In this document: one piece after another, positions 54,373 through 62,079 of the stretch
How the letters are laid out: each line of letters begins with the position of its first letter
Numbering within the stretch: position 1 is the first letter of the stretch
NCBI GenBank assembly: GCA_964564865.1
Contig: CAZMDA010000008.1
Coordinates: 13,528-77,527 of the forward strand
DNA length: 64,000 nucleotides
Origin: RBG-16-66-20 sp964564865
GTDB lineage: Bacteria; Pseudomonadota; Gammaproteobacteria; Burkholderiales; SG8-39
Reading direction: 5' to 3'
Position numbers and translations under genes: made by a program
The notes under the pieces: generated by a model
Told to the model about the DNA's origin: nothing
Database searches by the model: none
Seen by the model: only the letters and a program-made list of their open reading frames with translations

Positions 54373-54420
54373 TTGACGCAGGTCAACGGGCTGCGCCGCA
54401 CCCCCGGCATAGTGGCCGGC
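54373..54420 (+). promoter_or_regulatory. FNR-type promoter of hemN, predicted leaderless
   Basis: Dyad TTGACGCAGGTCAA at 54373-54386, -10-like CATAGT at 54408-54413, predicted +1 at 54421, exactly the A of the hemN ATG. No Shine-Dalgarno. hemN is a classic FNR/ANR target. Confidence 0.78.
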
Positions 54421-55836
54421 ATGGCGCCCGTTCACTCCGAAGTCGTCATCGACCCGGTGCTGATCCGCAAGTTCGACATCACCGGGCCGCGCTACACCTC
54501 CTACCCGACCGCGGACCGCTTCGTCGAGGCCTTCGGCGAGCAGGACCTCGCGAACGCGCTCGCCAAGCGCAACGTCGGCGGCCTCAACCAGCCGCTGGCG
54601 GTGTACGTCCACCTGCCGTTCTGCAGCAGCCTGTGCTGGTACTGCGGCTGCAACAAGGTGGTGACCCGGGACCATGGAAGATCCGCCAAGTATATCAAGT
54701 ACTTGGGCAAGGAATTGGCGCTCGTCGGCGGGCTCATGGCGGCGCAGCCCGAGGCCGGCCGCGGGATCTGCCAGCTGCACTGGGGCGGCGGCACGCCGAC
54801 GTTCCTGTCGCGCGAGGAGATGGCCGAGTTGATGGGGGTGCTGCGCGAGCGCTTCGAGCTGGCGCCGGACGCGGAGGTCTCCATCGAGGTCGATCCGCGC
54901 AGCTCGGAGCCCGGCCGCATGGCGTTCCTCGCGGGCCTCGGCTTCAACCGCGTCTCGATCGGCGTGCAGGACTTCGACCCGGCGGTGCAGGCGGCGGTGC
55001 ACCGCATCCAGGGCGAGGACCTGACGCGGCGCGTGGTGGAGGAGTCGCGCGCCGCGGGCTTCCGCTCGGTGAACCTGGACCTCATCTACGGCCTGCCGAA
55101 GCAGACCCTGGACAGCTTCAACGCCACGCTGGACCGCGTGCTGGACATCGCGCCGGACCGGATCGCGCTCTACAGCTACGCCCACCTGCCGGCGCTGTTC
55201 AAGCCGCAGCGCCGCATCCACCAGGCCGAGCTGCCGCCGGCGGAAGCGAAGCTGGAGATCATGAGCCTCGCCATCGGCCGCCTGACGCGCGCCGGCTACG
55301 CCTACATCGGCATGGATCATTTCGCGCGCCCCGACGACGAGCTCGCGGTGGCGCAGCGCCAGGGGCGGCTGCAGCGCAACTTCATGGGCTATACGACTTA
55401 CGCGGCGCAGTCCGGCGCCGACCTGCTGGGCTTCGGCGTCTCGGCCATCGGCAGCGTCGGGTCCAGCTACTACCAGAACGAGAAGTCGCTCGAGGACTAC
55501 TACGAGCGCCTGGACACCGGCCAGTTGCCGGTGATGCGCGGGCTGGAGTTGACGCCCGATGACCTGGTGCGCCGCGCGGTGATCCAGTCCCTGATCTGCA
55601 ACTTCCGCCTTTCCATCGAGGCCATCGAGCTCGCCTGGCTGATCGATTTCCGCCGCTACTTCGCCGCCGAGCTGCAGGAACTGGGACGGCTGGAGAGCGA
55701 CGGCCTGGTGGATCTCCAGCCCGAATGGATCGTGGTCACGCCGCGCGGCCGGCTGCTGGTGCGGGCGGTGTGCGCGGTGTTTGACAAGTACCTGCGCGAG
55801 CGGCGCGAGCGCGCCGCCTATTCCAGGGTCATCTGA
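54421..55836 (+). CDS. hemN: Oxygen-independent coproporphyrinogen III dehydrogenase
   Basis: 471 residues. Radical-SAM cluster motif CSSLCWYCGC near residue 63, the HemN N-terminal segment GPRYTSYPTA, WGGGTPTFL, and IGMDHFARPDDEL in the C-terminal half. The GPRYTSYPT start and length mark true HemN rather than HemW. It makes protoporphyrinogen IX precursors without O2, needed for heme of cbb3 and nitrate reductase at low oxygen. ATG 54421 coincides with the predicted +1 of its FNR promoter. Two nt before the safE-like gene. Confidence 0.95.
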   Translation: MAPVHSEVVIDPVLIRKFDITGPRYTSYPTADRFVEAFGEQDLANALAKRNVGGLNQPLAVYVHLPFCSSLCWYCGCNKVVTRDHGRSAKYIKYLGKELALVGGLMAAQPEAGRGICQLHWGGGTPTFLSREEMAELMGVLRERFELAPDAEVSIEVDPRSSEPGRMAFLAGLGFNRVSIGVQDFDPAVQAAVHRIQGEDLTRRVVEESRAAGFRSVNLDLIYGLPKQTLDSFNATLDRVLDIAPDRIALYSYAHLPALFKPQRRIHQAELPPAEAKLEIMSLAIGRLTRAGYAYIGMDHFARPDDELAVAQRQGRLQRNFMGYTTYAAQSGADLLGFGVSAIGSVGSSYYQNEKSLEDYYERLDTGQLPVMRGLELTPDDLVRRAVIQSLICNFRLSIEAIELAWLIDFRRYFAAELQELGRLESDGLVDLQPEWIVVTPRGRLLVRAVCAVFDKYLRERRERAAYSRVI

Positions 55837-55838
55837 GG

Positions 55839-56546
55839 ATGGACGCCGGCCTGCTGCCGATGCTGGGCGCCATGCTCGCCGCCGGGCTTGCCTCGGGCGT
55901 GCACTGCGTCGGCATGTGCGGCGGCATCGTCGCCGCGTTCGATGGGCGCAAGGTGGTCCCCGTGGTCCCGGCCCGGGCGGACCGGCCCTGGATGCGGCGC
56001 CTCGCGTTCAACGCCGGGCGCATGGCGACCTACTCGGCCGCCGGCGCGGTCGCCGGCACCATCGGTTCGGCCGCCTACGCCGCCGGCGCGCTGCCGGCGC
56101 AGGGCGTGCTGCAGGTGGTGGCCAGCGCCGTGCTGGTCGCGATCGGCCTGCACCTCGCGGGCGCCGGGCGGCTGCTCGCCCCGCTCGAGGCGCTGGGCGC
56201 GCCGCTGTGGCGCCGCCTGCAGCCGGCCGCGGCGCGCCTGATGCAGGCCCCGGGACCGGTGGCCTCGTTCTCGGCCGGACTGGCATGGGGCTGGCTGCCC
56301 TGCGCCATGGTCTATGCGGCGCTCGCCGCCGCGGCGTTCTCCGGCGGCGCGGCGCAAGGCGCGCTCGCCATGGCCGCGTTCGGCCTGGGCACGCTGCCCT
56401 TCCTGCTGGCCGCGGGGTGGCTCTCGCGCCGGCTGCAGCGCTGGCGCCTTGCCGTGGGCGGCCTGGTGCTGGGCTTCGGCGTGTATGGGTTGGCCCACGC
56501 CGGGGCGATGGGCGAGGCCATCCGGCAGGGACTGCTGTGCTTCTAG
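55839..56546 (+). CDS. SafE/TauE-like membrane protein of the cbb3-associated family
   Basis: 235 residues, six or more predicted helices. The N-terminal GVHCVGMCGGIVAAF, with Cys-x3-Cys in the first helix, is the signature of the COG2836 branch of TauE/SafE-like proteins that often lies next to cco genes. A role in copper or sulfur handling during cbb3 maturation has been proposed for this family, not proven. Between hemN and a hemerythrin gene in one operon. Confidence 0.82.
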   Translation: MDAGLLPMLGAMLAAGLASGVHCVGMCGGIVAAFDGRKVVPVVPARADRPWMRRLAFNAGRMATYSAAGAVAGTIGSAAYAAGALPAQGVLQVVASAVLVAIGLHLAGAGRLLAPLEALGAPLWRRLQPAAARLMQAPGPVASFSAGLAWGWLPCAMVYAALAAAAFSGGAAQGALAMAAFGLGTLPFLLAAGWLSRRLQRWRLAVGGLVLGFGVYGLAHAGAMGEAIRQGLLCF

Positions 56547-56558
56547 GAGGAAACGGCC

Positions 56559-57170
56559 ATGCGTGACGCAAGAGCGGAGGCGAAGCGGATCATCCTGGAG
56601 GAGCACCGCTCGATCGCCGCGGTGCTCTCCGGCCTGAAGGACCTGGCGCGGCTGGCGCAGGACCCGGACGTGCGGCCGGGGTTCGACGCGCTGCGCGCGA
56701 TGATCACCTACATCGACGCGTTCCCCGAGCGCATGCACCACCCGAAGGAGGACCGGCACCTGTTCGCGAAGCTGCTGGAGCGCGCCCCGTCCTCGCGCGC
56801 GCTGGTGGAATCGCTGCAATCCGAGCACGTGCAGGGCGCGAGCCTGGTGCGCGACCTGGAGCAGTCGCTGCTCAGGTTCGAGGAACTGTGGCCCAAGGGC
56901 GCGGCGGAGTTCGCCGCGGCGGTGGAGCGCTACGCGCGCTTCCACTGGGACCACATGCGGCGCGAGGAGCACCAGGTGCTGCCGCAGTGCGAAGCCGCGC
57001 TGACCGCCGCGGACTGGGAGGAGATCCGCGCGGCCTTCGCCGGCAACGAGGACCCGATCGCCGACCTGCGGCAATCGGATTTCGCCAACCTGTACCAGCG
57101 CATCCTGAGCCTCGCGCCGGCGCCGGTGGGCCTGGGCGCGTCCTGGCGCAGGGGCGCGCGGCCCGGCTAG
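56559..57170 (+). CDS. Hemerythrin-like diiron protein
   Basis: 203 residues. Hemerythrin HHE-type ligands are visible: EEHRSI, MHHPKEDRHLF, SEHVQG and FHWDHMRREEHQVLP, arranged over a four-helix bundle. Such single-domain proteins bind O2 or NO at a diiron site or help Fe-S repair. Good Shine-Dalgarno (AGGAGG) before the ATG. Follows hemN and the SafE-like gene, so FNR-controlled expression and a role in O2/NO handling are likely. Confidence 0.88.
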   Translation: MRDARAEAKRIILEEHRSIAAVLSGLKDLARLAQDPDVRPGFDALRAMITYIDAFPERMHHPKEDRHLFAKLLERAPSSRALVESLQSEHVQGASLVRDLEQSLLRFEELWPKGAAEFAAAVERYARFHWDHMRREEHQVLPQCEAALTAADWEEIRAAFAGNEDPIADLRQSDFANLYQRILSLAPAPVGLGASWRRGARPG

Positions 57171-57215
57171 CTGATACCCTTGCCGCTGGCTTCGAACGCG
57201 GACGGGAGTGGCGCG

Positions 57216-57917
57216 ATGAGGGGTTTGCGCGGCAAGAGGGCGATCGTCACCGGCGGCGCCGCGGGCATCGGCGCGGCGATCGTCAGCCGGTTCCGTGAGG
57301 AGGGCACCGAGGTGGTGGTGTTCGACCTGAACGGCGAGCCGAGGGTGGACATCACCGACTACGAGGCGGTGCAGAAGGCGGTGGCGGCGGCCGGGCCGGT
57401 GGACATCCTGGTCAACAACGCCGGCTGGGACATGTTCCGGCCGTTCCTCAAGACCGACCCGGCGTTCTGGCAGAAGATCATCGCCATCAACCTGGTCGGG
57501 CCGATGAACCTGCTGCATTGCGTGCTGCCGGGGATGGTCGAGCGCGGCGGCGGCAAGGTGGTGAACATCGCCTCGGACGCGGGCCGCGTCGGCTCCTCGG
57601 GCGAGGCGCCGTACTCCGCCTGCAAGGGCGGCATCATCGCGCTCGCCAAGACCCTGTCGCGCGAGCTGGCGACCAAGGGCGTGCGCATCAACACCGTGTG
57701 CCCGGGGCTCACCGAGACCGGCATGCTGGAGGCCTTCATGCAGGGCGCGGGCAACCCGGACAAGCTGCGCGAGGCCTACCGGCGCGCGGTGCCCATCGGG
57801 CGCCTGGGCAAGCCCGAGGACATTCCCGGCGCGGTGCTGTTCCTCTCGAGCGACGACGCCGACTTCATCACCGGGCAGACGATCAGCGTCTCCGGCGGCC
57901 TGACGATGCACGGCTAG
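57216..57917 (+). CDS. Short-chain dehydrogenase/reductase (BadH-like)
   Basis: 233 residues, classical SDR: TGGAAGIG cofactor loop, NNAGW, catalytic Ser and YSACKGG (Tyr-x3-Lys), PGLTETGML. The N-terminus (MRGLRGKRAIVTGGAAGIG) resembles 2-hydroxycyclohexanecarboxyl-CoA dehydrogenases and related 3-hydroxyacyl-CoA oxidoreductases. ATG 57216 is favoured because it directly precedes the first strand. A 45-nt gap separates it from the hemerythrin gene. Substrate unknown. Confidence 0.85.
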   Translation: MRGLRGKRAIVTGGAAGIGAAIVSRFREEGTEVVVFDLNGEPRVDITDYEAVQKAVAAAGPVDILVNNAGWDMFRPFLKTDPAFWQKIIAINLVGPMNLLHCVLPGMVERGGGKVVNIASDAGRVGSSGEAPYSACKGGIIALAKTLSRELATKGVRINTVCPGLTETGMLEAFMQGAGNPDKLREAYRRAVPIGRLGKPEDIPGAVLFLSSDDADFITGQTISVSGGLTMHG

Positions 57918-57920
57918 GCC

Positions 57921-57942
57921 GATGTAACCGATCGGTTACATC
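57921..57942 (+). promoter_or_regulatory. 22-bp perfect palindrome, candidate operator
   Basis: A perfect inverted repeat without spacer (first half GATGTAACCGA) between the convergent SDR and usp genes, overlapping the usp stop codon. Its core ATGT-N3-CGATCG-N3-ACAT matches the palindrome at 12061-12082. Lack of a loop and of a following T-run argues against a terminator. TetR-family operators often have this form; no TetR gene is in the window. Confidence 0.55.
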
Positions 57943-58369
57943 AGCGGCAGACCAGGACCGGGATCTTCGAGTGGGCGAGGACCTTGGCGGCCTCGCTGCC
58001 GAGGAGCAGGCCCTTCAGGCCGCGCCGGCCGTGCGAGGCCATCACGATCAGGTCGCAGCGGCGCGCGCCGGCGGCGCGCAGGATGGCCTTCCAGGGCTCG
58101 CCGCCGACGACGGAGATCACTTCCGCGGTGGTGTCCTGCGCCCGCGCGTCGGCGCGCGCGGCCGCCAGCACGCGCTTGCCGGCCTGCTCCACCGCGCGCC
58201 CGTAGCCGGGCAGCTTCGCGAGGTCGATGCCGGTGGACTGGAGGTAGGGCGACACGACGTGGATGACGCTCAGCCGGGCGCCGCACGCCCGCGCCAGTTC
58301 CGCCGCCGCGCGCACCGCGCGCCGCGACAGCGGCGAGCCGTCGGTGGCGGCGAGGATGCGCTCGTACAT
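57941..58369 (-). CDS. Universal stress protein
   Basis: 142 residues, single Usp domain: YERILAATDGSPLSRRA at the start and ASHGRRGLKGLLLGS near the end (ATP loop with Ala for the first Gly). Last gene of the usp-dksA-usp operon, starting 2 nt after the dksA-like stop. Confidence 0.9.
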   Translation of the reverse strand: MYERILAATDGSPLSRRAVRAAAELARACGARLSVIHVVSPYLQSTGIDLAKLPGYGRAVEQAGKRVLAAARADARAQDTTAEVISVVGGEPWKAILRAAGARRCDLIVMASHGRRGLKGLLLGSEAAKVLAHSKIPVLVCR

Positions 58370-58371
58370 GC

Positions 58372-58740
58372 TCAGAGCCGGGGCGCGCTGCCGCCGCCGG
58401 TGGCGCGTTCGTGCTTCGCCTGGCAGGGGACGCAGCGCGTGGCGGCCGGATTGGCGGCGAGCCGCGTGAAGGCGATTTCCTCCTCGCAGTCGGCGCAGGT
58501 GCCGAAGCCGGGTTCATGGATCCGCGCCAGCGCCGCTTCCACCGAGGCCAGCTCCTTCACGTCGCGCTCCAGGTCCGCGATGTCCAGGTCGCCCTCGAGG
58601 TCGGCGACCGCGTCGTCGTCGGTTTCCTGGCGGTGATTGGCCAGCCTGCGGTGCTCCGCGATCTCGGCGCGCAGGCGCGCGGCGAGGCCCTGCAGCTGCG
58701 CCTGCAGCCGCTCGCGCTGCTCGATGGTGAGGTACTTCAT
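58372..58740 (-). CDS. DksA/TraR-family zinc-finger protein
   Basis: 122 residues. An N-terminal coiled-coil hairpin with many Asp/Glu (ETDDDAVADLEGDLDIADLE) and a C-terminal four-Cys zinc finger (CADC...CVPC). DksA-type proteins bind the RNA polymerase secondary channel and tune promoters, usually with ppGpp. Shorter than DksA (about 150 residues). Sandwiched between two usp genes with 2- and 4-nt gaps; expression should follow the FNR promoter at 59212-59252. Confidence 0.9.
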   Translation of the reverse strand: MKYLTIEQRERLQAQLQGLAARLRAEIAEHRRLANHRQETDDDAVADLEGDLDIADLERDVKELASVEAALARIHEPGFGTCADCEEEIAFTRLAANPAATRCVPCQAKHERATGGGSAPRL

Positions 58741-58744
58741 CGGC

Positions 58745-59191
58745 TCAGCGAACCACCAGCACCGGCACCTTGGAGTGCGTCAGCACCTTGGTGGTCTCGC
58801 TGCCCAGGACCAGTCCGGCCAGGCCCCGGCGGCCGTGCGAGGCCATGACGATGAGGTCGCATCTTTTCCCCTTTGCGGTGCGGATGATGCCCTCCCATGG
58901 GGCATACATCGAGACTGCCGCAGTCTTCGCCTTGATGCCCGCGGCCGAGGCCTGCTTCTGCAGCGCGGTGAGCGCCTTGTCGGCCTCGCGCCGCGCCAGG
59001 TCCTCGTAGCGCTTGCGCGTCATCTCCGGGACGTAGATCGCCGCCTCCCCGTACATCGCCGGGCTGTAGGGCGCCATGACGTAGAGCCCGGTCATTGCGG
59101 CGCCGCTCAGTTTCGCGAGCGCGATCGCCTGGGCGATCGCCTTGCCCGAGAGCTTCGAGCCGTCGGTGGGAACGAGGATGTGCTGGTACAT
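58745..59191 (-). CDS. Universal stress protein
   Basis: 148 residues: YQHILVPTDGSKLS, then an extended middle with MYGEAAIYVPEMTRKRYEDLA, and the nucleotide loop ASHGRRGLAGLVLGS. ATG 59191 chosen: AAGGAGG lies just upstream and the residues before it are not Usp-like. First gene of usp-dksA-usp, divergent from narK. Confidence 0.92.
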   Translation of the reverse strand: MYQHILVPTDGSKLSGKAIAQAIALAKLSGAAMTGLYVMAPYSPAMYGEAAIYVPEMTRKRYEDLARREADKALTALQKQASAAGIKAKTAAVSMYAPWEGIIRTAKGKRCDLIVMASHGRRGLAGLVLGSETTKVLTHSKVPVLVVR

Positions 59192-59211
59192 GGCTGCCTC
59201 CTTTGCTCGGG

Positions 59212-59252
59212 ACATTATCCACTGCGGCGTGCGCGCAATTGACCTCGATCAA
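59212..59252 (-). promoter_or_regulatory. FNR-type promoter of the usp-dksA-usp operon
   Basis: Read on the minus strand: dyad TTGATCGAGGTCAA (59252-59239) and -10-like TAATGT (59217-59212) starting 35 nt from its first base; predicted +1 near 59204; usp ATG at 59191 with AAGGAGG between. The dyad is 46 nt from the narK dyad, so the divergent pair shares one regulatory gap. Confidence 0.78.
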
Positions 59253-59297
59253 ACCGGTCTTGCGCCGCCGCATCGCGCTCGCTGCGGCGCACCACTA

Positions 59298-59338
59298 TTG
59301 ACACAAGTCAATTGGATGCACCATCCTAGATCTAGCAT
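59298..59338 (+). promoter_or_regulatory. FNR-type promoter of narK-narG
   Basis: Dyad TTGACACAAGTCAA at 59298-59311, -10-like TAGCAT at 59333-59338, predicted +1 near 59346, ATG 59362 with AAGGAG before it. The second dyad at 59239-59252 lies at about -100 and could assist. No clear NarL heptamer pair was recognised. Confidence 0.82.
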
Positions 59339-59361
59339 GCACCAAAACAAGGAGTAACTGC

Positions 59362-62079
59362 ATGCCCATGACCACTTCGGCGAGCGCCGTACACCCTGGA
59401 GACCAGAGCAGGGCGCTGTGGTTCTCCACCGTCGCCTTCACCATCTGCTTCGCGGTCTGGACGATCTTCTCGATCATCGGCATCCAGATCAAGAAGGACC
59501 TCGGGCTCAACGAGACCCAGTTCGGCCTGCTGGTGGGCACGCCGATCCTGACCGGTTCGCTCATCCGCCTGATGCTGGGGGTCTGGACCGACCAGTACGG
59601 CGGGCGGCTGGTCTACACCATCGTGATGGTGAGCGCGGCGATCGCGACGTGGCTGCTCACCTTCGCCTACGACTACACCACCTTCCTCATCGCCGCGCTC
59701 GGCGTGGGCATCGCCGGCGGCTCCTTCGCCGTGGGCATCGCCTACGTCTCGCGCTGGTACCCGGCCGAGAAGCAGGGCGTGGCGCTGGGCATCTTCGGCG
59801 CCGGCAACGTCGGCGCCGCGGTCACCAAGTTCGTGGCGCCCTTCGTCATGGTGGCTTTCGGCTGGAAGGCGGTCGCCGAGATCTGGGCGGCGGCGATCTT
59901 CCTCATGGCGGTGGTGTTCTGGTTCGGCACGCGCGAGGACCCGGTCACCGCCGAGCGCCGCCGGCAGGGCGCCAAGCCCGAGCCGCTCTCGGCCATGATC
60001 GAGCCGCTGAAGAACATCCAGGTGTGGCGCTTCTCGCTCTACTACTTCTTCGTCTTCGGCGCCTTCGTCGCGCTGGCGCTGTGGCTGCCGCGCTACCTCA
60101 TGGGCGTGTACAGCCTGGACGTGAAGACCGCCGGCATGATCGGCGCCGCCTACTCCATCCCGGCCTCGATCTTCCGCGCCTACGGCGGGCACCTGTCGGA
60201 CAAGTTCGGCGCCCGCACCATCATGTACTGGACCTTCGGCGTCTCGACCCTGGTCGCCTTCGTGCTGTCCTACCCGCCCACGCAGTACGTGGTGAAGGGC
60301 ATCCAGGGACCGATCACCTTCACCATGGAGACGGGCCTGGTCACCTTCACGGTGCTCGTCTTCATCCTCGGCTTCTTCATGAGCCTGGGCAAGGCGGCGG
60401 TGTACAAGCACATCCCGGTGTACTACCCGAAGCACGTCGGCCCGGTGGGCGGCGTGGTGGGGCTGGTGGGCGGCCTGGGCGGCTTCATCCTGCCCATCAC
60501 CTTCGGCGCGCTCAACGACCTCACCGGCGTCTGGACCAGCTGCTTCATGCTGCTGTTCCTGATCGCGGCGGTGTCGCTCGCGTGGATGCACTTCGCGATC
60601 CGCGCCATGGAGCAGGCGGCGGTGGGCAAGGACCTCAAGGCGCTGCCCGAGCTGCCCGAGATGCAGGAGATCCACGAGCCCAGGCACGTCGGCGTGCTGG
60701 GCGAGAAGCGCCTGGAGGACTGGCGGCCGGAGGACAAGGACTTCTGGGAATCGACCGGCCGCCGCATCGCGCGGCGCAACCTGATGATCTCGATCCCGGC
60801 GCTGCTGCTGTCGTTCGCGGTGTGGATGGTGTGGTCGGTGGTGGTGGCGAAGCTGCCCTCGATCGGCTTCAAGTACACCACGGACCAGCTGTTCTGGCTG
60901 GCGGCGCTGCCCGGGCTGTCGGGCGCGACGCTGCGCATCTTCTATTCCTTCATGGTGCCCATCTTCGGCGGGCGGCTGTGGACCACGCTCGCCACCTGGT
61001 CGCTGATCCTGCCCGCCGTCGGCATCGGCATGGCGGTGCAGCAGCCGGGCACGCCCTACTGGGTGTTCCTGGTGCTGGCGCTGCTGTGCGGCTTCGGCGG
61101 CGGCAACTTCGCCTCGTCCATGGCCAACATCTCGTTCTTCTACCCGAAGGCGGAGAAGGGCAACGCGCTGGCGCTCAATGCCGGATTGGGCAACCTCGGG
61201 GTGAGCGTGGTGCAGTTCGCGGTGCCGCTCGCGATCACCGCCGGCGTGTTCGGCTGGCTGGGCGGGGACCCCGTGATGGTGAAGGGCCCCGGCGGCGAGA
61301 CCCCGATGTGGCTGCAGAACGCCGGCTTCATCTGGGTGCCGTTCATCGTCGCCTCGGCGTTCGCGGCCTGGTTCGGCATGAACGACATCGCCTCGGCCAA
61401 GGCCTCCTTCGCCGAGCAGGCGGTGATCTTCCGCCGCCGCCACAACTGGATCATGTGCTGGCTCTACACCGGGACCTTCGGCTCGTTCATCGGCTACTCG
61501 GCCGGTTTCCCGCTGCTGGCCAAGACCCAGTTCCCCGACGTGGACGCGCTCAAGTACGCGTTCCTCGGGCCCCTGGTCGGCGCGCTGTCGCGCTCGCTCA
61601 CCGGCTGGGTGTCGGACCGCTGGGGCGGCGGGCGGGTGACGTTCTGGGTGTTCATCGTCATGGCGGCCGGGGTCTACGGGGTGCTGCACTTCCTGGAGGC
61701 GAAGAACTTCGCCGGCTTCTTCGCCATGTTCCTGCTGCTGTTCTTCGCCACCGGCGTGGGCAACGCCTCCACCTTCCAGATGATCCCGGTGATCATGGGC
61801 AAGGAACTGGAGCACCTGATGCCGCAGCTGACGGCGGAGGAGCGCCGGCGCCAGGCCGACAAGGAATCGGCGGCCATCATCGGCTTCACCTCGGCGATCG
61901 CCGCCTACGGCGCGTTCTTCATCCCCAAGAGCTACGGCACCTCGATCGCGCTCACCGGCAGCCCGCAGGCGGCGCTGTGGGGGTTCTTCTTCTTCTACCT
62001 GAGCTGCATCGCCATCACCTGGTGGATCTACACCCGCCCGCAGGGGCTGCTGCACGACATCGAAAAGGCGCGCGCATGA
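59362..62079 (+). CDS. narK: Fused NarK1-NarK2 nitrate/nitrite transporter
   Basis: 905 residues, two major-facilitator units of 12 helices each joined by a soluble linker (about residues 420-475). Each half shows nitrate-porter features: GNVGAAVTKFVAP in the first, and GLGNLGVSVVQFAVPL with GYSAGFPLLAKTQFPDVD in the second. In Paracoccus the equivalent fusion combines a nitrate/proton symporter with a nitrate/nitrite antiporter. ATG 59362 follows AAGGAG; ATG 59368 is an alternative. Its stop overlaps narG (ATGA), so both are one operon driven by the FNR promoter. Confidence 0.94.
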   Translation: MPMTTSASAVHPGDQSRALWFSTVAFTICFAVWTIFSIIGIQIKKDLGLNETQFGLLVGTPILTGSLIRLMLGVWTDQYGGRLVYTIVMVSAAIATWLLTFAYDYTTFLIAALGVGIAGGSFAVGIAYVSRWYPAEKQGVALGIFGAGNVGAAVTKFVAPFVMVAFGWKAVAEIWAAAIFLMAVVFWFGTREDPVTAERRRQGAKPEPLSAMIEPLKNIQVWRFSLYYFFVFGAFVALALWLPRYLMGVYSLDVKTAGMIGAAYSIPASIFRAYGGHLSDKFGARTIMYWTFGVSTLVAFVLSYPPTQYVVKGIQGPITFTMETGLVTFTVLVFILGFFMSLGKAAVYKHIPVYYPKHVGPVGGVVGLVGGLGGFILPITFGALNDLTGVWTSCFMLLFLIAAVSLAWMHFAIRAMEQAAVGKDLKALPELPEMQEIHEPRHVGVLGEKRLEDWRPEDKDFWESTGRRIARRNLMISIPALLLSFAVWMVWSVVVAKLPSIGFKYTTDQLFWLAALPGLSGATLRIFYSFMVPIFGGRLWTTLATWSLILPAVGIGMAVQQPGTPYWVFLVLALLCGFGGGNFASSMANISFFYPKAEKGNALALNAGLGNLGVSVVQFAVPLAITAGVFGWLGGDPVMVKGPGGETPMWLQNAGFIWVPFIVASAFAAWFGMNDIASAKASFAEQAVIFRRRHNWIMCWLYTGTFGSFIGYSAGFPLLAKTQFPDVDALKYAFLGPLVGALSRSLTGWVSDRWGGGRVTFWVFIVMAAGVYGVLHFLEAKNFAGFFAMFLLLFFATGVGNASTFQMIPVIMGKELEHLMPQLTAEERRRQADKESAAIIGFTSAIAAYGAFFIPKSYGTSIALTGSPQAALWGFFFFYLSCIAITWWIYTRPQGLLHDIEKARA

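Noticed and set aside
54338..54386. FNR dyad 54373-54386 as a bidirectional promoter that also drives the histidine kinase
   Set aside because: The minus-strand +1 would lie about 20 nt inside the kinase gene; only hemN is correctly spaced.
57921..57942. Palindrome as a rho-independent terminator for the convergent SDR and usp genes
   Set aside because: There is no loop and no T-run on either strand; a perfect spacer-free palindrome fits a protein-binding site better.
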